Shown: piece after piece, positions 45,717-57,100 of the stretch
How positions within the stretch are numbered: position 1 is the first letter of the stretch
Layout: the number at the start of each line of letters is the position of its first letter
Made by a program: the position numbers and the translations under genes
Notes under the pieces: model-generated
What the model saw: only the letters and a program-made list of their open reading frames with translations
Database searches by the model: none
Told to the model about the DNA's origin: nothing
Source: Blepharisma stoltei
Lineage: Eukaryota; Ciliophora; Heterotrichea; Heterotrichida; Blepharismidae
Direction: 5' to 3'
NCBI GenBank assembly: GCA_914767885.1
Contig: CAJZBQ010000040.1
Location: forward strand, 868,001 to 932,000
DNA: 64,000 bases

Positions 45717-48700
45717 ATGGAGAGCGACTCATCCTTAGAAGACTCATATCTCAAAAAAGGCATCGATTTTTATCACCATCATCTTCTCAGTTCTGTGTTC
45801 AGCAGGTAACTAATATTCAGCTTCAAGATAGCTTGTGGCTTTTCTCAAAATAAAAAAAATCTCAAAAACATTGCAAATCAGTTTTATCAAACCGCGCTTA
45901 AAACATGAGGATTCAAAGCACTGAGGGACAATCGAAATAAATTAATTGGGTTTTATAAGCTTGGCTGGGTTCTTACTAAAAAAGTCAAAGAAAGCTTAGC
46001 TTGGGGACTAGAACACATGAAGCCTTTACAGATAATTTTAGAAGAGAGCAAAGAATTTAGTTTTATGGGCGACGATGCTCAAAACGCAAAGCTAAACGAC
46101 AATTTTGACGCTTTTCTCGACAAAGAGCCTGATTTTGGAAGAGATAGTGATATAAAAGAAGAAAAGCCTCGGAAAATTTCCAATTATATGCTTTCTGTAT
46201 TAAAATCGGCTTTAAAAGATCCATATAGAAGAATCCTGCATTGGAGCTTTAACGGGCTTAAAAAAGTAGAAAAGCCTAAAGAAATTGACTCAGATCTCGA
46301 AAATTTGTCAACTCCAAGAAGCATTTACAGAACTATTGACAAACCACTTAAGTCTGAAACCCCACCAATGAAATATCATGCGATAGATGTGACAGTAAAA
46401 TCTGAAGCTTTATCTCAAAGAATTAATTCACTAATGGAAAGAATCCAATCAAAAGATTTTTCTCCTGAAAATTATGCAAGCTTAGAAACTCCCACTAGTG
46501 TCAAATCATCTAAAGTAAACTTATATATCCCAAGTACAAGCTCTCCAGGATCCCCACTGTCAACTATGACTATGGGAGCTTTGGATACAGACCGAACTTC
46601 ACAAATTTTATCAAAAAGAAGCGAAAAAATCCAAGAAGAGCTGGAGTCTATGGACAATTTTGAATATGCGTGAAAACTGTTTAAAGCGTGGAAAAATTAT
46701 GTAATGAAGAAAAAAATCAGGAAGCTGAAGCTGGATATTGCAGAAAGAAATATTTTTATTAGAAGGTGTAGGCTTGCATTTAAAGCGATATCTGAGATAT
46801 CAAAAAAACAGATAAGAAAGAAAAATAAAAATAAGCTGGCGTTAGGGTGTTATGCGCAGACACTTTTGAAGACTGCTATAAGGAAATTAAAAGAAGGGAC
46901 CAGAAAAACGGCTGAAAGATATTGCCATAGGCTGAAATCACAAAGAAATTTTATGAAAAAATGCCTGAGTTCTTGAAATTTTGTGGCGAAAAAAATGATT
47001 TTAAATAAAGAAAAAATTGAAAAAATGAATAGAAAAATCAATAAAAGAATTAAAGTTAGATTTTTCCATTATTTGGCAATAGTGACCAAGCTGATCAATA
47101 TGGAAAACCAGCAAAATGATTTAGCGCTGATATTCTGGCATGATAGAATTTTAAATTGGACTTTTAAATGGCTTAGAGAAGCTGTAAAAATTTCTAAAAA
47201 AGAGATCATCAATGAAGAAATAGCCACAACTTTTTCAAACGCTCATTTAAAGAGAAAATATTTTTTCTCTCTTAAAGAAAATACAGAAGAAATTAAAAAA
47301 AATCGGAGCAGGATTCAGATTAATTTGTATTATAAATTGAAGAACACTGGAGAAGCAAGGATAAATAATGCTTTTGGGGCTTGGGTTAAGTTTATAGATC
47401 ATTTGAAGACAATTGATGCGAATTTATTAAAATTACAAAAAAATAAGCATAGGTGTGCTTTGGATATGGCTGATAATTTTTATAATCAAAAAGAAATGCA
47501 TAAAGCGCTGCAGTGGCTGCAGATCAATGCAGCTAGCAGTAAAGAGCAAAAGAGAAAAAAGGAAGAAAGATTGAAAAATATTATAAAAGAACTGACAATT
47601 CCAAAATGCAAAAGGATTTTGTATTCCTGGATGAAAATTTTTTTATTTTGACTGGGTCTACAGCTCTATCTGGCAGTCCAACTCTGGGGATCTGTTCTAA
47701 GTTTATTTATTATTAAAGTCTTATAATAGTATATAAAAGCCAAAAATTCAAATAAATCAAACAGACTCGGACAACCAAATAGGCCTATAGACCCAGGGCT
47801 ACAAAAAATTTTTTTCACCTGGAAAAACAGCAAAAAATCTTCAGCAATCGCAATTTTTCACAACAAATCCCGCCTAAACAGAAAAATATTTAACATCTTA
47901 AAAACAAATGTAGAAAACAACCACTCACGGAAATACCAAAAAGCATTAAAGCACTTAAAAGGAAGAATATGAGATGCATGAATCTCTTACATCCTCAAAA
48001 AGAAAGAGTCATTAAAAGAAGAAAAAAAACTCGAAAAAAAGGCTGATGCATTTTTAGAAGATCTTCAATTAATTAGAGGTATGAGAAGGCTTAAAAAATT
48101 TTTAGCTCACAGAAAAATAGAAAAACTAGGAGCTGAAGCAAACAAGAAATTATTGATTAAAAAAGGACTCAGAAGGTGGAAAGGCTACTATGAAAGATAT
48201 TTGAAACTGATGAGAAAAGCAAGGACATTTAGACTGAAAAAAATAGAAGATGAAGAAAGATTGTGCTTGACTCGGCTGAATTATAACTGCAAAATAAAGT
48301 CTTGGAAAATTAGAGCTGAAAATAGACTTTTCTTTTATTGGGATAGGAAAACAAGCAGGATGCTGAATTCTTGGAAAATGATTTCAATGAGAAATAAAGC
48401 ACACCGGCTGATAGTATCAGAGCACAGGCATATATCGTTAATAAAAAAGTCATTGCAAGCTTGGCATTTAAATAAACAAATAAATATTTACAAAGCTCAA
48501 AAAAATCAATTAGCAGATATGCATACTGATTTTATTTTGAAAACTAAAGGATTTGCAGGGATTCAAATTTTTACTAAAAATAAAAAAGAAAAGAAAGTGA
48601 ATATAAAGAAAGCACTTGAGTTTTATTATTACAAAACTGTTTCTAAAGCGCTCCATAGTATAAAATTCGTTAAAAATGTTGTGAGGACGAAGAAAGAAAA

Positions 48701-49031
48701 ACTTTATGGAATTTTCGACAAATATTTGAGGTATTATGGCCTTAGAAAATGCACAAATGTAGATCCGATATTTTCAGCATTTTTTGCTTGGAAAATAGCA
48801 CCGCGTCAAAAACCTTTGCCAAAGCATCAAATTTGACAATATTCCAATACTCAGCAGCAGAAATTTAAAAAGACTCCTTCTTACTTAAGGTCTTTGTTTA
48901 TAAAATGGCTCAGTATGAGTACTATAAATTCAATGTCTGCAAATTCAAAAGCTCTTGCATTATCAAAGAAATTGCTAATCTTCCCTTTGGGTAGCAAGCA
49001 AAACAAAAAAATTAGTACTATGGCAAGATAA
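45717..49031 (+). CDS. Large Trp-repeat (Sfi1-like) basic protein
   Basis: With a 15-nt intron (45806-45820), TGA as Trp and a 141-bp IES (47661-47801) removed, this is one frame of 1,052 residues. From about residue 290 it shows repeated Lys/Arg-rich helices, each with a conserved Trp in a hydrophobic setting (ILNWTFKWLREA, ALQWLQINAA, ILYSWMKIFLFW, FFTWKN, LNSWKMISM, LQAWHLNKQ). This is the pattern of Sfi1-type centrin-binding repeats. Such proteins link centrin fibres at basal bodies, abundant in ciliates and part of the contractile or cortical system in heterotrichs. Many repeat Trp are TGA, so standard-code translation shatters the gene. The N-terminal 290 residues are acidic and Ser-rich. 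Confidence 0.78.
47661..47801 (+). other. IES, 141 bp, TA-bounded, with inverted ends
   Basis: Excision at the TAs joins FWLGLQ to KIFFTWKN in frame. CTGGGTCTA at the left junction is inverted as TAGACCCAG at the right, so this IES keeps transposon-like inverted repeats. Confidence 0.75.
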
Positions 49032-49189
49032 AAATATTTTTAATATACTTTTTCAGTAAAATATTTTGATAATAGATAATAATCCAGTGAATCTATTGTA
49101 TTTAAATAGCTTGCATCCTTAAGTATTAATTTTAAGAATTAAATTACAATTTCATTTCAAATATTTTTATCTATATTTTTGTAAACCTA

Positions 49190-49420
49190 AAAAAAATTAT
49201 TTTAAAAAAATCAACAAGCAAAATTATTTCTCAGGGCAGGGACTTAAGCAAAAAATTTTTGGGAAAATGGAAATCTCTAGTTAAATACAGTAAAATCAGA
49301 AGGAAGACATTAAGAGTAGCTATGATGTTTAGAAGATTAAAATTAAAGCAAAAAGTATTTAATGGGCTTAGAAAAGGGAAAAAAGCCAAAAAAGTTAGGT
49401 GGAATAGCACTCTTATGTAG
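49190..49420 (+). other. Possible extra 3' exon of the Sfi1-like gene
   Basis: A frame reading SKIISQGRDLSKKFLGKWKS and then about 55 basic residues to a TAG continues the Lys/Arg/Trp style of the preceding gene. It has no ATG of its own at the start. Joining TA 48976-48977 to TA 49203-49204 (a 227-bp IES) would fuse it in frame before the stop at 49029. Other junctions are possible, so this is unproven. Confidence 0.4.
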
Positions 49421-49541
49421 ACAATTATTAAACTTAAATAAATTTTTATAATTAGATTAGCTTTATAATTTATAATTAAAAATGCAACTGAAAACCCTTC
49501 TTTCAAAAATTAAAACTATATGCTTACTAATAATATACTTA

Positions 49542-49886
49542 CTGCCCCCTCCGTGTGCGAATAAAACCATTAGAAAAATCCCTAGTTTTTGTCCAAAAAA
49601 ACCACCCTCTGTGAGCGAACAACAATTTTTTATTGAAAAAAAATTTGATATATAAGTGATAATTAGTAGAATGAAATCTCTTGCTAATTCTGTTAATTTT
49701 ATCCAAATTGCGTTTTTTAAAACATAAATTTTACAATTAAATTAATATTTGCTTCCTAATTTTTTGCGAATTAGGATTTTTTTAAATTTCGAAAAAAAAA
49801 ATTTCTATATATAATTTTTAAAAAACAAAAATTAATCCCCCTCCGTGAGTGAACAAGATGTTTTTATTCGCTCACGGAGGGGGGAG
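49542..49886. mobile_element. MITE, intergenic
   Basis: 345 bp, ends CTGCCCCCTCCGTG and CTCACGGAGGGGGGAG, flanked by TTA on both sides. Same architecture as the 43.4-kb copy with moderate divergence. Confidence 0.88.
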
Positions 49887-50013
49887 TTAATAGCTTAATT
49901 ATATTAAATTTAATTATTATATGCATTTCAAAATCTTAATTGTTATTCAGTAATCTGAATTCTTATCCATTTCCAAATTTTCGAATCTTTTAATCATTTC
50001 CAATAATTTTTTA

Positions 50014-50439
50014 ATGAACAGCCCTGTATTTAGCAAAAGGAATGGCTTTAGCTCTACGAGATCTAACTCGAAAAGAGCAAAGTCACTATCCAAAGCTTAC
50101 TCGCCTTCATCAGAAATTTTTAAAAAAAGCCTACCTCCGATAAAATGCAATTCACATAGCCCTTCAGACCGCCAGAGATCTGCCAAACAAGTCTTATGGA
50201 ATATGATAGAAAAAATCAAAAGACGAAAAATCTGTGATGAGCCTGCTATCAAAATTAACAACAAACCTCTAGAAACTCAAGATAAATCTCCTGAAAAAAA
50301 TAATAGGTCTAAGTCAGCACACTCAAAGCGTAAAAGGAGGAACACTTTGAGAGAGGAATCTAAGTCTAATAATAAGCCGCATTCGTTTTTAGACCTCGAA
50401 AGACTTATGCTATTTAATGCTTATGAAACTTTGATATAA
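50014..50439 (+). CDS. Ser/Lys/Arg-rich basic protein, unknown
   Basis: 141 residues, strongly basic, with SRSNSKRAKSLSKAYSPSSE at the N-terminus, KQVLWNMIEKIKRRK in the middle and SKRKRRNTLREESK near the end. It closes with a short hydrophobic helix (FLDLERLMLFNAYETLI). The many Ser-Pro and Ser-Lys steps suggest a phosphorylated nuclear or cytoskeletal protein, but I recognise no family. The frame is open without TGA or introns. Confidence 0.55.
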   Translation: MNSPVFSKRNGFSSTRSNSKRAKSLSKAYSPSSEIFKKSLPPIKCNSHSPSDRQRSAKQVLWNMIEKIKRRKICDEPAIKINNKPLETQDKSPEKNNRSKSAHSKRKRRNTLREESKSNNKPHSFLDLERLMLFNAYETLI

Positions 50440-50540
50440 TTTTCTAATTCTTATTTCTATAGAAAATAATTTATCCTGTTAGTAAGATACAATGAGCGTC
50501 TAATAAACAAATATATTCGTATTTTCGATAATCAGATATA

Positions 50541-50741
50541 GCCTGGGCATTCTTTTGGCCTGGGTTTCCCGATTTTCCTTATGGGAAAGAGGAGTTGGTT
50601 TGACCAACTCCCAAGTGACAGAGCTACATGATGCAGGGTTTCAGCCATTTGGGAATTGGCCAAACCAGCATTAGTTGGTTTCACTAGCTCCCTCTTTCCC
50701 GTCAGGAAATAGGGAAACCTAAGCCAAAAGAAGGCTCAGGC
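50541..50741. mobile_element. Fold-back element with ~68-bp inverted repeats
   Basis: The left arm starts GCCTGGGCATTCTTTTGGCC and the right arm, inverted, starts GCCTGAGCCTTCTTTTGGCT. They stay similar for about 68 bases (both include GGTTTCCC and GGGAAAGAGG), leaving a roughly 65-base loop. It is GC-richer than its surroundings. TA dinucleotides flank both sides (ATATA before, GATA after). It is unrelated to the CTCCC MITEs. Confidence 0.8.
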
Positions 50742-50863
50742 GATACATGTTTTAGGCTATTCTTTGTCTTATTTTTATAAATTTTAAAATCCAGCTTACA
50801 GTTATAATCTTGCTATCAATTCAAAATAAGCATAAAAAGATACAAAGATCAAAAACTCCTAGC

Positions 50864-51247
50864 ATGGAGACAAAACTGCTACATGTAGACACCTGTGGTG
50901 ATATGAATATAATCCTCACTCCTCCAAATGAAGAGGTAGACGAACGGGATACGAGCCCATTTTCTGAATATGTAGATAAAGAACTGGACAGGTACATAAA
51001 TTCCACAGAAAACACAGCTTCGCAAAAACGCTTGTCTTTTAAGAAAATCCCAGTACCAGATTTTACGAGCTCAGGTGAGGAATCAAATGGAGAGCATACC
51101 CCTACAAAGAGTAGAGGCTTTGTGAGAAAGTTTTTAAGCGTTGAAAAACCTGATCCAAATGCCCAATCTAAAACTTGGAATTTGAGCGAAACGCGGCTTT
51201 CAAGAATTAAAAAATCGATAATTACTAATGACAAAAGTCAACAATAA
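50864..51247 (+). CDS. Small polar protein, unknown
   Basis: 127 residues from ATG 50864; a TTG 54 bases upstream is in frame. Segments include METKLLHVDTCGDMNIILTP, an acidic middle (SPFSEYVDKELDRYINS) and a basic Ser-rich end (GFVRKFLSVEKPD, RLSRIKKSIITND). It contains several SP/TP steps. No family recognised. Confidence 0.5.
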   Translation: METKLLHVDTCGDMNIILTPPNEEVDERDTSPFSEYVDKELDRYINSTENTASQKRLSFKKIPVPDFTSSGEESNGEHTPTKSRGFVRKFLSVEKPDPNAQSKTWNLSETRLSRIKKSIITNDKSQQ

Positions 51248-51401
51248 CTGAGTCTATAATTAAATAGGGAAAATAATTTAATATATTTGCTTGTAAATGT
51301 TTTGTACTGTATAAACTCATTTTCTTTAGATATATTATGAAAATTTGGAGTTAAATTAGAGGAAATTGTATATATTTTTATAATAAGGAGAATTTAATAT
51401 T

Positions 51402-52232
51402 ATGACTTGTTGAAGTTGAAGAAAAACTATAATTTCGTTCAGGATCTTTGATGTACTGCTATTTATGTATTGTTCTACCGGTGCTACAGTTTTAGCCCTT
51501 AGAATAAAAAATCCGAGTGCAGAAATATTTATAGGCTTGATTGTTTTGTTTGCCAATTTGGGATGAATTATGATATCAACTCTAATGATAATTATAGGCA
51601 ATCCTGGCTATATTCCTTCGGATTGCCAAAGATATATGATTCCAGCTGATAAGAAGTTTAAACCATCAAGATATATTGATAAAACAGACTTAGAAAAAGC
51701 TAGGATTCATAATTGCTTATATTGCCGAGTTATGCAACCCCCTAAAACTAGCCATTGCTCTGTATGCAATAAGTGCGTTCAATTTAGATATATCCACCTG
51801 AATATCATAAAAAAGTGTGTTGGTTTATACAATATCAAACTATATTTTATATTCTTGGTAAACGGCTTAATTTGCTCAGGTATGTGTATAATTCTTAGTT
51901 ATACGATTATGATGAACGTCATAACCCCTTTTATAAACCTCAACTTTGTTTTTATTTTTATGATTTCTGTTATCTATTTGGTCAGATTTATATATGAAGT
52001 TTGAAATTTAATGATTTTTATGGCAGATAGAAAAATACCTCCGATTAACGATGCTTATAACATATTTAGGACAGATAGCTGATATAAAAGCTTTAAATTT
52101 GTTCTAGGCAAGGTCTATTTGTGGCTGATTCCTATTAAAATATCAAAAAAGATGGACTACACAGTTCCAGTTAGATTGAGGACATCCTTTGGCACTACTA
52201 TAAAAGTTAAGAATAAATATGTAATAAATTAA
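51402..52232 (+). CDS. DHHC-family membrane protein with a degenerate active site
   Basis: 276 residues with TGA as Trp, about four transmembrane segments (two before and two after the Cys-rich loop). The loop follows the DHHC-CRD pattern (CLYCRVMQPPKTSHCSVCNK, then CV, and KCVGLYN after it), but the signature D-H-H-C reads Y-I-H-L, so the palmitoylating Cys is gone while spacing is unchanged. The family transfers palmitate to protein Cys; this member is probably catalytically dead or divergent. The C-terminal cytosolic part has FRTDSWYKSFKFVLGKVYLW, a stretch placed like the family's TTxE region. Convergent with the acyltransferase gene, 33 bp apart. Confidence 0.75.
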
Positions 52233-52265
52233 AGAAATTGTAGCCAAACAAATCCAATATACTAA

Positions 52266-54155
52266 TTAATTAATCGAAATCAAGCTCATTTTAAGGCTCC
52301 ACTGAGGAATTAAATAGCCAAGCAAGCCATACTTCGGAAATGGGTCAATATAAGAATTTTGTAGCCTTGAATAGTATTCAAGAGAATACAACATAATTAT
52401 CAGCCCATTCACAATAATTAGCATGGCCCACACAAGCACATTGTATAGCCTTGACGTCTTGGCCTTCATTGAAATCATATACAGCCCAGGGCCACTTATC
52501 AAAATAAATAAAAATGGGGAAAAGAACCCTAGCGATAAGTCAATAACAAGCTCACAACAGATTCCGCCTAACAAGTAAACTGTATAACGAGCTAGCTTTT
52601 GGCCTATAAATTCATTAGAAAATCTCATTAAATCAATAAATACATAACAATGCATCCACTCGTAAAGAATTACGCTGACTTTTCTATAAAAAGTCCCAAA
52701 ATCGCTTGAATTCCACCAGTCATCATAAAATTTTCTATCCGCAAAATTTAGAATTTCAGCCCAAATTGAAAACCATGAGTGCATGACTGCAAAGAACAGC
52801 AAAAGGAACACAAAAGTGCCTGGTAGCATTGACACTATCCAGGAAATTATCAATTTGCTTGGATCTTTGAGATTGTTGGCAGCTTCTTTGAAGGTTGGGA
52901 CACAGAAGGCTTTGAAAATCAATGTGGTATATACAATACTTCCAAAGAAATCAAAGACATGAACGCCAAGATTTTTCCATCTAATTGATTTATCTATTTT
53001 AGGGTATGAGTCTCTATATATCAAAGTCGGCACAAATAAGAAAAATGTGTATCGTTTTAGCTCTTTAGCGAAATCTTTTATGTTTATTTGTGGAATTACC
53101 AAGTCTTTTTCAGAGTATCCTATGCTTTCGGCATAAGAAGGCAAATAGTGTGAATATTTGTTATAGCCATTTCCATGGAGTAATTTTTCTCTGAAGTAAG
53201 AATGCATTTTCATAATAAATCTTACCGTTTCGCTTACTCCCATAATATTATACAAACTTATAGAAATGTTTTATTATTATTAAAAGAAATTAAAATGATT
53301 TTTTATATGAATATTTAGGGCTACAATAGAGCTTGCGATTGGTAACTGATACTCTTGTGTGAAGTGACAGCCATATAAAAATATAGAGATAACTGAAAGG
53401 GCATGCAGGAAAAATCCTAGATAAATGGATAACCCTCCAGAAACGAGCTGCACAAGAGTGACTGGTATAAAGCTCCAGACAAACATGGCTATCCACATCA
53501 TGATTACTTTTTCAATGTTACCAAAATTTCCTGCAAGCAAGTTTAAGCCCAAAACATCAGTGCTATCCAAAAGGTCTTTGGCAAGCTCAGCAATACCAAA
53601 GTTCAGAAGAATAGCAATAAATATATTGTAAATTGTTTGGAAATCTTTGCTATTAGCTAATAATATGCCTTTTACAACTATTTTCCTTTAGACGAGCCCT
53701 ATTTTTGTCAATTATAAATATTAATATTACTGTTTCTCTAATATTTTTTATAATAATTCAACCTTACATTGTATATACAGAAGTTTTGAAATCGGTGCAG
53801 ACTGTTTTACATGCACCTTTTCCACAAAAAGTTCTTTTTGGTTATCTTCATTCTTTATATCTCCTCTTATTATGTGCTTGACTTCCTTAGCTCCCTTCCT
53901 GGATTTTTCCTCAAAATCATTCAAAATTCCCATTATTTTTCCATGAAACTCTTCTTTTAGCTCGCTGAATTTTTCATCTAAAATCTGTCCACTCCTTTGT
54001 GACAATTCCACAAGTTTTTTCTCGACCATTTCTTCAGCTGCTATTTTCTGCTGATTTTCCAAGACATTAATAGTTTTCAGAACTTTGTTCAGCTCTGACT
54101 TAATGGTCGTGATCTTTTCAGAACTGAAGGAATCCGATATCTTTCTAGGATCCAT
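52266..54155 (-). CDS. Sterol O-acyltransferase-like MBOAT protein
   Basis: Removing two TA-bounded IESs (53653-53775, 123 bp; 53245-53328, 84 bp) gives one 560-residue frame. A coiled N-terminus (MDPRKISDSFSSEKI) is followed by TIYNIFIAIL and multiple membrane spans, VRFIMKMHSYFRE, LVIPQINIKDFAKELKRYTF, the FYDDWWNS hallmark of SOAT/ACAT, and LYSLEYYSR. The region matching the active-site His (VVHEY in animal ACAT) reads ICCEL here, so the His appears replaced by Cys. The family esterifies sterols with fatty acyl-CoA in the ER. The start lies 8 bases from the PWP2 stop, both on the minus strand. Confidence 0.85.
53245..53328 (-). other. IES, about 84 bp, in the acyltransferase gene
   Basis: Excision at TA joins LPIASS to MGVSETVRFIMKMHSY, matching SOAT spacing, and keeps the frame. 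Other nearby TA pairs could also work, so boundaries are approximate. Confidence 0.65.
53653..53775 (-). other. IES, about 123 bp, in the acyltransferase gene
   Basis: Excision at TA joins PISKLLY to SKDFQTIYNIF. Without it, the downstream frame has no ATG and the upstream frame stops at 53748. Confidence 0.7.
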
Positions 54156-54162
54156 TTTTCTA

Positions 54163-57100
54163 TTATCTACTTAAATATTGAAGAGTATATGTGTTTTCTC
54201 GGCACATCCAGCTGAGTTCTTGATACTTCTTGGCAAGGCTTCTTAGGAGACTTCTAATTTCATTAGCCGCTTTTAAGCTTTTTGAATGGAATTTGCAAAT
54301 TTCTTTCACCCAGGTCAAAATTAACCCTAATTCCCGTGACCTCTCTGCTTCTTTTGCTAAAAGTTTTATCAGTCTAAGCAGCTCAGCTCCTGAAATCTGC
54401 TGTACAACAGCTGCCACATCTATATCTGGGACTCTTATTATCACATCTCTTTGTAAATAATCTTCTCCAAGCTGCAGAGCCAAAATCATCGCTTTTGTGT
54501 ACTCTTCCTCTACAAGTGCTTTCACTGTATTCCCTCTAGTAACTTCTATACCCAAATTTAAAGGCAAAAACCGTTCTTCTGAGTCACATGAATAAACAAG
54601 CAGCCCTTCTGTTGTGACGATTCCGAATTGTTTTCCATTTTGTGCATAAATGACTTTGTTGGCTCGGACTTCTTTATTAGCTTTTCTCATTATGTCGCCT
54701 GGACGATGTGGCTGTGGGATACCAAACTCGTCGACGTCGTCTTGGAGATTATACTCGTCTATTTCAAATTCATTAATAGGGCCTGCTTCTGTCATATCTT
54801 TAGAGTTCAGCTTGTCTAAAACTCCTGAAAGAGACCGGTTTTCTGTATAAGAAAAACGGTGCAGCAAGACTTTGTGCCTTAAATCATAAATGCAGCCATA
54901 TTTAGAATTTCCAGCTGCTAATAGTAAATTTCCGTCTGGGGAGTAAGAAATTGAATTGAAATTTTTATTGTTCGCGTTATTTTTGGCAGTAAATCTATCA
55001 AATTTTCCACGGCCGCCTGCTATATCGTGTTTTCCTTCAATAAATCCATGGTCTTCTGCTTCTGGGAGCTTCCAAAAATAAAGTTCTCCATTATTTCCTG
55101 CAATTCCTATTTCTTTTCCATCTCCTCTAATACAAAGTGCATGAACTTCGCTATGATGGTCAATTACTTCACATTCCCCTTTTCCTTCAAAAATGTCCCA
55201 AATCCTGACTCCCCCCCCCCCCCTCCGTGAGCGAACAAAAAAATTTTGTTCGCTCACGGAGGGGGGTTAATTTTTTTTTTTAAACAAAATTTATATATAA
55301 ATTTTATAAAAAATATTTTTTTCGAAATTTTAAAAAAATCCTAATTTGCAAAAATTGGGAAGCAAATATTAATTTAATTTGCAAAATTTATGTTTTAAAA
55401 CGCAATTTTGTTTTAAAATTAAACAGAATTAGCTCTAGATTTCATTATACTAATTATCACTTATATATCAAAATTTTTTTCCATTAAAATTTTTTCTATT
55501 AAAAAAATTTTTGTTCACTCACGGAGGGTGGGGTTTTTGGTCAAAAAATGGCGATTTTTCTAATGGGTTTTGTTCGCTCACGGAGGGGGGGGGAGTGACT
55601 GTTTTGTCCCATGACCCAGTAATTAGCAAATTTAAAGCAGAAAAAGCGACACAAGAGACAGGCGCGGTATGACCAGAAAGGACGTCACATAAAATACCAG
55701 TCTGCAAAGCCCAAATGTAAATTTGGTAGTCGACGGCTCCGGCACATACAAATTCGCCACTGTTATCAAGGGCCATACATGTAAATTCTACTGGAGTGTT
55801 AGTCGTCATTACTCTGAACTGCTTGTATCTTGCTATATCATAAGCACGGACTGTTCCATCTTTGCTAGCTGATAGGACTGCATTGGTTTTTGAAAAGGCT
55901 AAATCTACGATGCCATTTGTGTGCTCGGAAAATGTGGCAAAACATAAGCCTTTTTCCCAAAGCTTGACTTTGCCGTCAATTCCACCTGTTGCTATAATGT
56001 TGCCGTCAGGGCTGAATGAGGCAGTAATTATTTGTGAAGAATGGCCCATTTGGCGCAAGACGTAGGTTTTATTAGAGTGTTTAAGATATATAACGCCAAA
56101 ATCTCAAAAAATGAGGCAGAACCAGAATTATGACTTTACGATCATTTTAGATTCAAAGACCGGACAATTCCAAAGAAATCACCCCATGCTGATCAGGGCG
56201 ATGCCAGTATCCTTAACTAACTCAGCATCTGCACATGTGTCGCCTAATGGTGAGCCTCCTTGGATGTGCTGAGTGGTAAAACCCTAACCTCTTGATGCAA
56301 TGTGAAGGAGTTCCTCTTATTATCCCAAAATGAAACCTCTGTTGCTAAAAATTTTTGAGAGAAAGCCAACCCATAAATAAAATTCCATACGGGAGAGAAA
56401 ACCGAGTACCATTTTATTTTATGCAAGACGCAGTTTTCACTTTTCCATTCCCATACCAGCAGCTGTCCTAGCGTTTTTGATGCAAATGCAAGCCACTCTC
56501 CAGAATTATTAATGCTTATTGCATTAATTTCAAAATCTGACATGTTAAGTGTGTGTATTACAGTGACTTCTTTTTCGTTTACAGAATACAAAGCAAAATT
56601 TCCTGTTTTAAAGCCAACTACAAGCATATGGCCGATCATATCAACACAGGAAAGGGTGAAAACGCCTTCATGCTGTAGCTGGTGCTTTTGTACCAAAACC
56701 AGCTGCTCAGAATTGCTATGGACTTTTGGCTTTTTTTTGTTTCTCCTTATGTAATCGGCTTCTTGAATTTTTAAAAATTTTTCTGAGGCTTCTTGCCATG
56801 TCCACACGAAAACTCTGGCGTCTGAGCTGACGGTGTATAAAATTTCTTCACATAGGAAAGCTCCTAAAACTGGTTTTCTGTGGCCAGTTAGTGTAATAGG
56901 GATATACCCTTTGACTTTATTTAAGTTGCAAAATCGGACTGATTGATCAGAAGAGGATGTGATCAGGTAGTCTTTCCAAAATTGAAAATGGTTTATAGAG
57001 TCACTGTGCCATGAAGAAAAGCTTAAGTGAGGTAATAAAGTCCCTAAATATTTTTTGTTATAAAAGGCACACTCAAATATACGGAGTTTAGACCCTAGTG

